In this document: piece by piece, positions 45,190 to 56,250 of the stretch | Layout: each line of letters starts with the position of its first letter | Numbering within the stretch: position 1 is the first letter of the stretch | The notes under the pieces: model-generated | The model's database searches: none | Told to the model about the DNA's origin: nothing | What the model saw: only the letters and a program-made list of their open reading frames with translations | DNA from: Ypsolopha sequella | Lineage: Eukaryota; Arthropoda; Insecta; Lepidoptera; Ypsolophidae | Assembly (NCBI GenBank): GCA_934047225.1 | Contig: OW203991.1 | Location: forward strand, 2,728,001 to 2,792,000 | Length of the DNA stretch: 64,000 nt | Direction of reading: 5' to 3' | Program-made: the position numbers and the translations under genes

Positions 45190-45629
45190 TTAAGGGCGCA
45201 CCGAGCGTTTGCCTTTATCTCTGTCTGTTTCTTTACGTGTAAAGAGTAAAGAAAATAACCAAACTTTTGAACTTTTTCAATGTTTTTCGTTGTTATTTTC
45301 ATCATATTGTTCTTAAAAAAAAAAAGTATCGTGTATAAAAGCTCCAGTCGTCTATGAGCTTTATTTTATTAAATGAATCATAATATCAAATTACTTATTT
45401 ATATGAAAAAGTATGGAAATAGAGGAAAAAATTACTCGATAAGAGGTAACTTTGCGAATTTATTCTATCGAGCCAATTTTATCAAATCGTATTTCCATCG
45501 TGTATACAGTCTAGTATATATCCCCAAGAATACCAATATATTTTTTAGATTTTAATTCAATTGTGTACTACTTCAAACAAGGGTTATAAAAACATGTTTG
45601 TATGTGTAAAAAGCTCGGTGCGCTCTTAA
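45190..45629. mobile_element. TTAA MITE, cluster member 1
   Basis: TTAA flanks (45190-45193 and 45626-45629) enclose inner ends GGGCGCACCGAGC and GCTCGGTGCGCTC. The length is 432 bp between the flanks, with TCTATCGAGCCAATTT-type core sequence shared with family B. Confidence 0.78.
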
Positions 45630-46209
45630 TGCATCGTCAGCTTGTTTAGTTGTTAAGGCGATTATAAGACCCAAATGTAAATGTCCCTTAACATATCTGC
45701 TACTTACCTTAAATTTAGAAACCTTAAGATATATCGTCAAAATCGACACTTATTGAAGTTTTTTATCTGCTGTTCAAAAGAAGTCCCAAGTAAATATAAG
45801 TATAACAATTTTGGGACCTTTTTTTAGATTTTGGTCTATCAGAAACGCGATTGGAGGAATTTCACTCGATAGAAATAATTATTTAAATGAGGTCTAAAAT
45901 TACACGTTTTTTTATACTCTTGACAAATAGGGATAGCGTACAGACTTCAAAAAATATTTATTTAGATGGGTTTTAACAATACCTAAATTACTGGATATGG
46001 AAATCTTCATAGCTATTTTAGTTAATTTTGTATTGATTTAAAACCGACTTTTTGACAATTTTCCCTGTTTCCGTCCCTCTCGCACTGCGGGTCTTTCCGC
46101 CTGGAGTAACGTAACGGAGCCCTTTCCACGGACGATATATCACCTTGGGTGTGTATTTCAGCAGCGAATATGTTGAAAGAACTTCTAATAGCCCAAGTTC
46201 GAAAAAATA

Positions 46210-46635
46210 TTAAGGCGCTCTTATTCTAAAATCAGTAATTTCAAAGTCAAATAGAACTTTCAAATATCGTCAAAAACTTACAAAAAAAAATACGCTATAT
46301 AGTTCGAACCTTTATCTAGGTCTTACACGCATGTGTTACACGATCAGATAAACTTTGCTCGATAGAAATAATTCACGAACACAGCATGTAATAAGACCTT
46401 TCAAATCATGCCATTTCCATAATTCTTTTATTAACGAAACATATCTGGTAATATTGCTCTTTAAATTTTCTAGGTCGACCACGTAAGTGGGTTTTAATAA
46501 ACATATCCCTTATTTTTAAACAATTTAAAAACCGATAAAAACAACAAAAAAGTACAAAAGTGTGGTTATTTTCTTTACTCCTTACACGTAAAGAAAAAGA
46601 CAGAGAGTCACTCTTCTGGGATAAGAGCGCCTTAA
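46210..46635. mobile_element. TTAA MITE, cluster member 2
   Basis: TTAA at 46210-46213 and 46632-46635 encloses GGCGCTCTTATT...ATAAGAGCGCC. It contains CTTTGCTCGATAGAAATAAT. A likely partial relative fills 45653-46140 (GTTAAGGCGATTATAAGACC at the left, right end lost). Confidence 0.8.
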
Positions 46636-46991
46636 GGCGTTACAAAATGCGAAGGTGCTGCCACTTTAGGAAAAAAAAACTTATTTTACTTACAAGAATA
46701 ATTGAAAATCTGTTCTAGTAAATGTTTAGAAATAGTAATGAACTTTATATCATAGTTTTCATAGACAACCTTCTTTGACAAGTCTTCGATGAGCTAAAAT
46801 TTTAACTTGCTAAAAACGGCCGCTTTTGACATAAGTAAAAATTCGAGTTATAAAAAGACGTTGTTTCTGTAATCTTTGCTCTGTAAAATATTTCTAGACA
46901 TTTATGTGAGCAGATTTTCAATAATTATTCTTGCAAGTAAAAAGTGTTTTTTTTTTCTATAAGAACACTTTTATATTTTGTATCGCCTTAA
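46632..46991. mobile_element. TTAA MITE, cluster member 3
   Basis: It shares its left TTAA with member 2. The inner ends are GGCGTTACAAAAT and ATTTTGTATCGCC, with the right TTAA at 46988-46991. The arms also pair internally (TTTACTTACAAGAATAATTG against CAATAATTATTCTTGCAAGT). Confidence 0.8.
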
Positions 46992-47770
46992 GAAAATATC
47001 GCAAGAATCCTAGTAAATGGTTCCGTTCCTTTGTAGTACTAAAACTTCCGCACAAAATAAATATTGAAAACAATAAGCTTTTCAATTTTGTGAAGACAAA
47101 TTCTCAATCAACTTTAAAACCGCTTGGTCGATATAATTCGTTTGTGCTTTAGGTAAACTTGATAGCTATAAACTAAGTGTAAATGAGATTTTTCAATCGT
47201 ACAGTCGGATTCATGTGAAAAGTATTATTTTCGCCTATTTTGCGTTATCTGAAGACGTTACTTTCTTGCATATAATTCCTATATTTTCATATTTTTTATA
47301 TCTGAAAATACCAATTTTTACGATTAACTATGTGGGTCTCACTTTATTTGTAAAACTTGGGAGAGAAGTATGGTTTTTATTTTATTCTTTCCTCAATAAC
47401 CGCTCAAATAGTTCATTACTTATTCTATAAAGGGGCTCGCTCCCGAAAACGCCTACAAAAAAAAAAAATACCTTACCTTTTTCCCTGAAAACGTGGACAA
47501 TATCACTTTAATCCCCTGTAATTTAATAAAATAATAAAATTCGCCCGGAATAAAAAGAAGGCGAAAGCAGCGGTGACCCTCCAAGAAAAAATATCCCTTT
47601 TTCTATAGCAACAAAGGGTTCCACGTTGACTTAACACTTTTACAAAGGAACCTTAATAGCTTGTCGGAAGTTCCTTGGAACTCCTTAAAGCTTGTTCAGC
47701 TTATTTGTTCCGTTAACTGTGTAATTCGTGTGTGTAAGTTGCGGAACTACACACAAGTACATACATACAG
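46992..47770. other. AT-rich intergenic sequence
   Basis: Several short open frames on the plus strand (46931-47152, 47215-47430) are hydrophobic, AT-driven and without family features. No gene is supported. Confidence 0.4.
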
Positions 47771-47772
47771 TA

Positions 47773-48192
47773 TAGGGCTGCCATCCGTCCGGGTTTCCCC
47801 GGATTTGTCCTAGTTTGGAGGGCGTCCGGGGGCCGTCCGGGGAGGATTTGGAATAAGATCCGGGTAAAACCCGGACACTATATGTGTCAGGCGTAACCAC
47901 AATTAATTGAAGGATAATCAATAAATAAAAACAAATCTAAGCAAATAATTCATTCGTTCGTAAACCGCATCGAAGCCAACTCCAGCGCGGCAATATAACA
48001 TATTTATTGTTTAATGAATAATTATTAATGTTGAATGAAAAATATTTGATGCATAAAATGTTAAATAAAAACTTCTTTTTTTTTAGAATATTTGTTTTAG
48101 GCGTGTCCGGGGAAAAACCGCAATTTTACCTTAATGTCCGGGGTTTTTTAAGTTTTTGTCCTCTGTCGGCAATTTAGATGATAGCAGCCCTA
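47773..48192. mobile_element. hAT-superfamily MITE
   Basis: TAGGGCTGCCATC and the inverted GATAGCAGCCCTA are flanked by a perfect 8-bp duplication, ATACAGTA (47765-47772 and 48193-48200). Subterminal CCGGGTTT / GTCCGGGG blocks repeat at both ends. Length is 420 bp with no coding content. Confidence 0.9.
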
Positions 48193-48420
48193 ATACAGTA
48201 CAAACTCGTTCATAGATTTAGAGCTTATGTACTAGTTAGTGGTACTGGGTTGTTATTGTTAGAATACTAAACAGTTCAAATCAATACAAGGTGTCCCAAA
48301 AGAAAGTTTATATTTGGTTAGCTCACTGCGTAAACGCAAAAAATCTGAGGGGTGCGGGTCGATAGCCTGGCTTCTAGGAATTTAGGCACTATGGAGGTCT
48401 TCTCAGGGTTAGACCGCGTA

Positions 48421-48940
48421 CAGTACCCTCTCGCTAATCCGCCACCAGAAAATCCGGACTACCGGCGGATTACCGAAAACGGCGGATTATAATGTACAGG
48501 AACACCAAATTGAGGAAAAAAACAAAAAACCATAGTAATTTTGTATTAGTACTTATGAAGGTAAATACATATGTACATTTGTATTAAAATTTAAAAATGA
48601 ACTGACACATTAACTGGGGCTCTACCGCGTAATTCTCATTTGTATCAACTTCAAGCAAATGCATGCGAAATTCAACGCGTGCAAAAGAGATGGCATGTTA
48701 GGCGGGCGTCGTCGCACGCACGACAAATTTCAATCTCAAGTTGATGTTGATGAAAATAAGAATTACGCGGTAGACAATCTGATTACTCAGGTTTTGAAAA
48801 ATACTGCTCTAATTTGGCTTGTTTTTTACCAGAATAAATCTTCGTAATAACATGATTACACAGAGACATCGACTTGCAAAAAATGGACGGATTATAGTAG
48901 TTGTCGGATTGTCAAGCGGCGGACTAGCGAGAGAGTACTG
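48421..48940. mobile_element. pogo/Tigger-like MITE
   Basis: The ends CAGTACCCTCTCGCTAATCC and GGACTAGCGAGAGAGTACTG lie between TA duplications. The TIR resembles pogo-group elements. Inner GGCGGATTA motifs recur. It contains a copy of MITE family A. Confidence 0.8.
48617..48774 (-). mobile_element. MITE family A, copy 2
   Basis: GGGGCTCTACCGCGTAATTC begins it and GAATTACGCGGTAGA ends it. Opposite orientation to copies 1 and 3. Nested in the pogo-like element. Confidence 0.85.
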
Positions 48941-49309
48941 TATTCTGTATGTTAACATTTTACAAATACCCTGAAAACGGTGACTCAGCGAAAAAGCACG
49001 AAGGAAATTTTGCAGTCATGGGTCGAGTAACTTAAACGATGCGCCAAGTGTTCTCTTCATACGAAAATGAGTTAAAAAGTTTAAAAAGACCGCTTTGGCA
49101 CTTTTTAATCCATTTTCGAATGAAGAGAACACTTGGCAAATCATTTTAGTTACGCAAACCACAATGACTTCAAAATTTTCTCCGGCCTTTTTCGCTGAAT
49201 CACCGTTTTTAGGGTACCTGTAAAATCCTAGCACACAGAATACGCGGTCCAACCCTGAGAAAACCTCCATAGTGCTTAAATTCCTAGAAGCCAGGCTATC
49301 GATTGACAT

Positions 49310-50430
49310 ACCCCCGTGTATAAGCTATGATCTGTCTGTATAGTCGTATTTAGTAAGGGGTAGTTTAGGGTACAATATTTCGTTTTCCCCTCTAAGTATA
49401 CCAACGCCTTTCTCCCAGACTGGGCTGAGAGAACAGATTTCCATATGTTACGACCGTGACACAATTCAACACGTCATACAAGCTTTTCTTTTCTGGGTAC
49501 TCTGTCAGCATAATGTTCTTCTAGGGCAGCCCAATAGGACACTGCTAAAATATTAGGTTAATTTTGTTCCGCTAGCCACGGACAGTAATTTTAGTTAGGC
49601 ATGTGTGTGTCTATATTTCTTCTATGCACTACAAATTAGGGAATAAGCACTCTTTTTTAAAAGTATCTTATCTACAAATTTCACTTTATGCCGAAAACAT
49701 AGTTTTAAACAAAAATATTGATTTTGTAAATATAGTTAGTTAATGAAAATTACATCAGTTTAGTGAGAGGGTGGAGTCATTCGATAATGACGATATGATG
49801 GTTGCAGGACTTGCAGGGGGTCAAAAATCGGCAAAAATTTATGACGTAATATATGGCCACTAACTGACTTGCAAAAAATAGGTTGGCCTGATAAAAATAT
49901 GTACTATCTTGTAAAAGTATTGTATTACTGGCCGATCTAAATTGGGTTTTATGTGTTCTAAGTACGGAAAGCCCCGCCCCGGCAGAAATTGATCCACCGA
50001 GTGTCCTTCCTCAGTAATTGGTTCCTGGTCTGTTACCGCGTCATGTCGCGCTGATGGATCGGGTAACAGGAGAGTAATTAGTTGCGTGCTACTATCCGTA
50101 AAAACCTGGTCAACCCCGTGGGGTGAGTCGTGAAGATAGTATGTAACGCTAAGTTTTGTGATTTATTGAAGCTGAAACCCTATCTCGGAGATGCCCGCCT
50201 TAAGGACTGGTTCTTCAGATTTGTACAAAACAGCAAAAAAAAACTATAACGCCTGAAAAATCTGCTAAAATAATTTTAAGGGCTTCATACCCACCGAGAG
50301 AGCATAACAGAGCTATGCTGTCTGTCTGTCTCTCCGTACGTATGTCACGGGTGTCTATCTCGTAGACGGAATGAGTTTCAGACCAGAGAGAAGGCAACGG
50401 CCCCATTGTATCTTATGATTTTTAAAGAAT
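49310..50430. other. Intergenic sequence, no gene seen
   Basis: A short GTATGTCACGGGTGTCTATC piece near 50340 belongs to the GGTTCCGTAC repeat. Nothing else is recognised. Confidence 0.4.
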
Positions 50431-50440
50431 GGTTCCTTAA

Positions 50441-51100
50441 GGCAATATGTAAAAGTTTTAGCGTCCCTGTTACTCCATATGCGAAAAAACCCTCAGTGCG
50501 AGACGGACGGATTCTTGAAAAAATTTGCAAAAAGTCGTTTTTTATTAATATAAAATGTACTAAAGTTGCTATCAAAATTTCGTTTAACCAGCGGGCCTAT
50601 TGTGTATCTCTAGTTGCCTTCTGGACTGGGTGTCTATCATCAAAAACATAGATATACTATCGAATTTCGATGTCCTAAGGATATTTTCGCACTTGAAGTG
50701 ACGACACAGATTGTTAATAGTTCAATACCCACTAAAGTCACTTTTGAAATTTCAGTTTTTAGCTATGTTTTTGATGATAGGCACCTCGTGCAGTTGGCAA
50801 CTAAAGATACACAATAGGGGGGCAGGTCCTAGATACCGTTAAAACCATTCTAATAAAATATAATTGCAGACTGCAGTCCATATGTCATTCTAAATTGTCA
50901 AACCAGGAGAATTGGTGTCGATAAAGACCTCATTTCAATAAATATTTCTATCGAGCCGAATTTCTCCAGTCATGTTTCTGTTTTAACAGATCCCTAGAAA
51001 AAGAATCCAAAAATAATATACTATTTTATCAAAATAATACATTATTTACTGAAGTAGATATGCAAGTTCTTAAAGTGTCGATTTTTTTTTCCTTAGCGCC
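50441..51100. mobile_element. TTAA MITE family B with nested foldback
   Basis: TTAA at 50437-50440 and 51101-51104 encloses GGCAATATGTAAAAGTTTTA...CCTTAGCGCC. A second MITE at 50595-50818 sits inside. Without it the length (about 436 bp) matches the complete copy at 34374-34791. Confidence 0.78.
50595..50818. mobile_element. Foldback MITE nested in TTAA MITE
   Basis: CCTATTGTGTATCTCTAGTT and TCTATCATCAAAAACATA on the left pair with TATGTTTTTGATGATAGG and ACTAAAGATACACAATAGG on the right. Length about 224 bp. Confidence 0.78.
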
Positions 51101-51711
51101 TTAAAACGCAAACAGCCAAGTAGTCGACTCTAAGTAACTTATGTAAGTAGAGAGAAAGTTATCAGTTTGATAAAGTAGTATTCCAATATTAATGAGAAAC
51201 TGTCAAAGTAATTTAATGTAAAACCCACAATCCTTCAATATCGACTTTGAGAACTATCTTGCTCAGAATTGAATGAGATCTATGACGGTGTGTTTTCCCC
51301 CGGGTGCTTCCGGGTTCGACCCAAAATTTTCAACAAATTAAATATTATTCCATTTTCTATCTTCCACGAAATTCTTTCCGATTTCTACCCGCAACTCAGT
51401 TGCTTGAGATAGTAATGATGAGATGCCAAAAAAAGTATTTTGGCGTTTTGAAGTTTGAGAATCTAGTTATCTTCAAGTTATATTAGCACTATTAGCAGTA
51501 GGTTACTACTGGGGATAAAACGATCACAAATTACGTTATTGGTATGTATTTTATTATATATATCCCCAAATGTAACTGTAACGAAGCCATTTGATCCTTA
51601 AATTCAATTTAATTTAATATAAAATCATGTTATTCCAGGTAATGTAATATTACAAATAATAGTACAAAATAACTTTATGTCAAAATTTAAATAAGCGCAG
51701 TCCCAATCAGC

Positions 51712-51864
51712 GGTTCTACCACGTAATTCTGATTTTCAACTTGAGATTGAAATTTGACGTGCGTGCGACGACGCCCGCCTAACATGCCATCTCTTTTGCA
51801 CGCGTTGAATTTCGCATGCATTTGCTTGAAGTTGATACAAATGAGAATTACGCGGTAGAGCCCC
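51712..51864 (+). mobile_element. MITE family A, copy 3
   Basis: GGTTCTACCACGTAATTCTG to ACGCGGTAGAGCCCC. Same orientation as copy 1, with a short internal deletion near the left end. Confidence 0.82.
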
Positions 51865-51869
51865 TGATC

Positions 51870-52438
51870 TAAAAATATGTAAGATTTTTGGCTGACTATA
51901 CAAAGATACCCTTTTAATATTGCGAAGGTTGAAACTGGATCAAATTTGGATTGGAAACGGAAAAGGCATTAAATAATTTTCTCGCTGGTTATAATCGGAA
52001 TAAACCGCGAATTTTTCGAGAATCGAAAGTCGCGAGTCGAGACTGGAAGCCCCCTTTTTTCCGAGGACACGCCCTGTTTCACCCGTCAATACTTGGTGAA
52101 GGTCACAGGGCTGAGTTGCGTGCTGCAGAGATATCATACTGTACTACCTGGAGCCCTATTTTCGAGTGTTTTGTGTTTTATCGCACCCGAAACAGACGAA
52201 TTTCTGTAGGTTTCATCGGCCCTTTACCTCGCTCGGGTTTCGGAATCCCTCCCTTGGCTGTTCGCGTGTGTCCTTGAGTAACTCGTATCTGTCTCGTATA
52301 AGGCTTTTTATTGACATAGTTAACCTCATCATATTTGACCTGCTATCTAATATCTAAACCATTATCATAGACGTTATTCGTTATGACTCTCTACTAATCC
52401 CCTTTGTTCAAAGGTATTCGCGTTTAGGCATTTACTTT
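51870..52438. other. Intergenic sequence, no gene seen
   Basis: Open frames of up to about 108 codons near 51951-52277 lack family motifs and look like chance in a GC-richer patch. Confidence 0.4.
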
Positions 52439-52439
52439 T

Positions 52440-53240
52440 TAGGGTTTCGTAGTCAACAACAGGGAACCCTTATAGGTTCGCCATGTCCGTCTGTCTGTCT
52501 GTATGTATGTAAATACTTTATTGCACAAAATAATTTACAATGCACAAAGGCGCACTTAATGCTAATTAGCATTCTCTGCCAGTTTGTCTGTCTGTCCGCG
52601 GCTTAGCTTAGAGACTATTAGTACTAGAAAGCTTTAATTTGGTATGGGTATACATATTTATCACGCCGATAAAGTGATACAGTAAAATTTTGAAAAAGAT
52701 TTTTTTTTAGGGTACCTCCCCTACACGTAAAGTGGGGATGATTTTTTTTCTCGTCTCCTGCTAGTGTGGGGTGTCGTTAGATAAGTAATTTAAAAATATT
52801 GGGGGTGTGAGAAGACCATTTTTCGATCCAGGGTTCCGTTTGCAAAATATTAAGCCTAAAATTGTTGATTTTTGTTAGAGTCAAGTGTCCCCCCCCCTGC
52901 CAGCGAAACGGTTATATTTGGAAACGTGAAAAAAATCACGGCAGTAGTAAACATAACGAAATTAAAAGGAAAACTATCACAGCTAAGTAGGCTTTACAAG
53001 TTAACGAGTACAGATCGCGCCAAACTTTTAGTCCCCTCTAAACACGGGGCGATTCGCAAAATGTATGGGCCGTTCTTGGGAAGAGCAACTTCCGAGCGTA
53101 CTATAAGTTTGGCGCGATCTGTATTAGTCGACAAACTTATAAAATGTACTTGGAGAAGAAGTCCGCATATTGTGCAGGGCAACTACGGAAACCAACACTG
53201 CGCGTGGCCCGACACGCACTTGGCCGGTTTTTAGATTATT
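52440..53240 (-). repeat. Dispersed CCGGCCAAGTGCGAGT / GGTTCCGTAC repeat, interrupted
   Basis: The left end has TTTAGGGTTTCGTAGTCAAC and GTCCGTCTGTCTGTCTGTAT; the right end near 53195-53235 reads CACGCACTTGGCCGGTTTTT. A MITE lies inside. The open frame 52872-53234 is made of repeat sequence and is not a gene. Confidence 0.65.
53011..53121. mobile_element. Small TA-flanked MITE
   Basis: CAGATCGCGCCAAACTTTTA and its near reverse complement TAAGTTTGGCGCGATCTG are flanked by TA at 53009-53010 and 53122-53123. Length 111 bp, Tc1/mariner-type target. Confidence 0.75.
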
Positions 53241-53671
53241 TTCCTTAACGATGCTTTTATTATTTGTTCTTACTTACCACTTGCTGAACGGTGAAGGAAA
53301 GCATCGTAAAGAAACCTGCAGCATGCCCATAAGGCGATACGTAAAAGTTTAAGCGTCCCTGTTACTCAATATGCGAAAAAATCCTCAGTGCGAGTGGGAC
53401 GGATTCATGAAAAAGTAGCTAAAAGTCGGTTTTTCATTAATATAAAATGTACTAAGCTATTTTTTCAAAAAGATTTTCAAGGAGACTTTACAAATACATT
53501 TTGAATGCAATTTCACAATAAAATTAGAGGATTTCAGAATTACAGGAAAAAATAAAACAATGTCTTTTCGGAATTAAATTCTATCGAGAAAATTTCATCC
53601 AATCGCGTTTTCCTTCAGTGGGAATCTTAGTCAAATACTCAATAAACATTTACCCAAAAATGAAATACGTA

Positions 53672-54964
53672 CGAGGGGAGGCTGAAAAGTAATCTACCTA
53701 ACTATGAAAGAAAAGACGTAACTGGATAGTTTATTTTTATTTTTCTATATAGTCCTTTGCTAGTAAAATGCACTTATTAAATTTTTCAAATATTGAATTT
53801 AAGCCATTAAAAAAAAAAAACGGTTTGTCGTCAAAATAGTCAGAAACCGCTGCCTTCATTTCGTCATCGGTCATAAATCTTCGTCGCCTGAGGTCTTTCT
53901 TGAGAAGTCTAAACAGAAAATAGTCACAGGGGGCTAGATCTGGACTATAAGGGGGGTGGTCAATGGTTTCGAAGCCATTGTCTTTAATTGCTAGCTTTGT
54001 TGTGCGTGCGGTATGCACTGGTGCGTTATCGTGCAAAATCAGAATTCCTTTGCTTAGTTTACCTCGCCGTTTTTCTTTTATTGTCTCTCTTAGTTGATAT
54101 AATAAGTTTGAGTAATAATCAGCATTCATTGTAGTTTTTTTCGGTAAATAATCTATGAGCAAAATCCCTTCTGTGTCCCAAAAGATTGTAGCCATAAGTT
54201 TACCGGCCGATGGACAGACCTTAAATTTCCGAGGCGGCTTCTCATCCTTAAATTTCCACTGTAACGACTCTTGCTTACTTTCCGGGTCCCATTGTCGAAT
54301 CCAAGTCTCATCACATGTTACAATTCTAGAAATTATTTCTTCCTCTTTCCCTCGACTCATGTCCAAAAACTCTTCGCAATATTTGACACGCCTCTCCATG
54401 TCAAATGCAGTCAACATTCTAGGGACCCAACGTGCACTAACCTTGGACATGTTCAAATGCTCATGAATTATTTCATTGACTCGCTCTTTACTGACGCCCA
54501 CATCTCTAGCTATCTCCCACTGCTTCACTCGTCGGTCCTCTAATATAATTTTTTTTCACCCTGGCTACATTTTCATCGGTGACGGCCGAAACTGGTCTTC
54601 CGCTACGAGGATCATCTTCGAGGCTCTCACGACCTAATTTAAACTGCCTTGACCAAAACTTTATAACAAATTCGGAAGATCACGAACTGCCAAACACACG
54701 TGACATACGCTGTCTGATCTCCGAAGGCGTATTCCCTTCTTTAGTCAAAAACTTAATCACCGCACGCTGCTCGATTTTATCCATTTTCACTTTTTCTACC
54801 GACATGTTCGAAACAATTGTAGGAGACAAATAAACGTGATGCAATAAACAAATGAATGTAATACATTTTGAAAATAGAATAACAAACGAATATAAATCCA
54901 TACCAGCCAGCATTATTTTTGTATATATTTCTGACCAAGGAGATTACATATCAGCCGCCCTACG
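53672..54964 (-). mobile_element. mariner DNA transposon
   Basis: The 1,293-bp element has inverted ends CGAGGGGAGGCTGAAAAGTA and (reverse) CGTAGGGCGGCTGATATGTA, between TA duplications at 53670-53671 and 54965-54966. The size and layout are typical of mariner. The single gene is broken. Host sequence is the TTAA MITE, so the order of insertion is known. Confidence 0.93.
53737..54805 (-). pseudogene. mariner transposase, two lesions
   Basis: The gene runs from ATG 54805 (MSVEKVKMDKIEQR) to its stop at 53737, about 356 codons, close to normal mariner length. The catalytic DD34D triad is intact: VTCDETW, LHDNAPVHT, and YSPDLAPCDYFLF, with 34 residues between the last two Asp. The linker motif is WVPRMLT, close to the usual WVPHEL. 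An in-frame TGA at 54682-54680 cuts the DNA-binding region, and one extra A in an A8 run (54549-54556) shifts the frame before the catalytic domain. The downstream 263-codon frame from 54528 is clean. With only two lesions, the copy is not old. Confidence 0.93.
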
Positions 54965-55029
54965 TAGATGACGTTGTAGTGGAGTAAATGGATTCGAAAA
55001 AACCCATTTTTTTTTTGGTATCGCATTAA

Positions 55030-56100
55030 AAGCGTGTGTTTGTGCCCAAAGTACGGCGATAGAACTCATCACATTTCAAGATGCTCCTATTTGTCTGGAC
55101 TCGCAGTCAGTATTGATCTAAAAGTGTATTGTTACATAATTCAGTAGAACAACTCGTCGGATCCAAGCAGTATCTACATTTTCAATATTCTTTTTCCTTG
55201 TGGCCTGATCTAATACATCTTGAAAGCATTTTACTTCAGGATATATTCACAACATTTTCAAGCACCCAGCACCTTTTTTATTTATCGTAATATCGTTTGA
55301 AGAACAATTTATATATGACTAGCACTATCGACAGTTTTCGACTTGGTGGTTATTTTATCAACACTCCTTACAGCCTATGTTATCACAATGGTGATAATAA
55401 AGAAAACCGCATCCATTGAGTGGTTAAACTAAACGGAACAGAAATACAAAAATTGTAGTTTTCTTTATTTTTTAATGTGCACAGAAAAGCAGTTAAGGCA
55501 TGTAATACATTAATAGTTATGTACACAGGCGAGCTTATCTCTAAAAAGAGATTTCTTACAGCAAACCTAATTTTATAAAAAATTAAATTTTGGCCTCAGT
55601 ACAACACTAATAAATCCATTTTATTAAAAATTTCGCAAAAATGTACACGACGTACAATATACAAACACGTCTTTTTCTCTACTTTATAATTAGTATCCAC
55701 TTTCTAGGAACCATTAATCCCTCAGCTATATCACAAAATGTAGACTGAAGTCATAATAAATGTGTCTTCCGTGTATATTCAGTCCTTTGACGAAGCTACT
55801 GCCAAGACACGCGCCTCGTCCGAGCTTTTACACGTTCATTGGCCTGTTACTTCACGAACCGGCGCTGGTATTGATCAGCCAAGTCTGGAAGGTTACGTAA
55901 CTGGGAACGCATCCAGGGCGGGTCTGGGCTGCGAAGTAACCGCCAAGCACGGTCATGCTGTCTGGTCCGCACGGAATATAAGGCACTACGTGGCCGTTAC
56001 GTAACTTTTGGGTCGTTTCAGTGCTGTCTGAAATAATGGAAAAAGGATGATATACACCAGGCGGAGTACTTGTTTAGTGTGCTAGGTAAAACATTTGTTC
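55030..56100. other. Intergenic sequence, no gene seen
   Basis: A GC-richer patch at 55780-56010 contains an 80-codon open frame without a start codon or recognised family. TTACGTAAC occurs twice within it. No exon is supported. Confidence 0.4.
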
Positions 56101-56107
56101 CTTCCTA

Positions 56108-56250
56108 CCATTATATACAAGGTGACTTTTTCATCATCGTCCAAATTCATACTGGTGGCTTGTTAAGTGATCAGTATCATGGATCAATAACAATTTTGGT
56201 GAAATTCGTAAAATGAAATTTCGACTCCCCATAGTAATTCACTCCCAGTC
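56108..56250 (+). mobile_element. Single arm of the foldback MITE seen at 2626-2898
   Basis: ATACAAGGTGACTTTTTCAT through GTGAAATTCGTAAAATGAAA matches the left arm of that element closely. The right arm is absent, so this is a half element. Confidence 0.75.

Larger units (their letters stand above)
48350..49308. mobile_element. Foldback element interrupted by a nested pogo-like MITE
   Basis: Arms of over 200 bp: TCGATAGCCTGGCTTCTAGG on the left, its reverse complement near 49300 on the right. The inner arm parts (ACGGTGACTCAGCG, AAGTGTTCTCTTCAT) pair with 49070-49210. The left arm is split at TA 48419-48420 by the insertion at 48421-48940; the right arm preserves the uninterrupted version. 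Confidence 0.82.
53331..55029. mobile_element. TTAA MITE family B split by a mariner element
   Basis: AAGGCGATACGTAAAAGTTT on the left and GGTATCGCATTAA on the right are the ends. The sequence is interrupted at AAATACG-TA by the mariner at 53672-54964 and resumes GATGACGTTG, exactly as in the uninterrupted copy at 34374-34791. Confidence 0.85.

Noticed and set aside
51305..51325. GGGTTCGACCC resembling a tRNA B box
   Set aside because: No A box at the right distance and no cloverleaf can be formed, so neither a tRNA nor a SINE head is supported.
52872..53234. 120-codon open frame
   Set aside because: It reads through the CCGGCCAAGTGCGAGT repeat and a nested MITE, and contains both inverted arms of that MITE.
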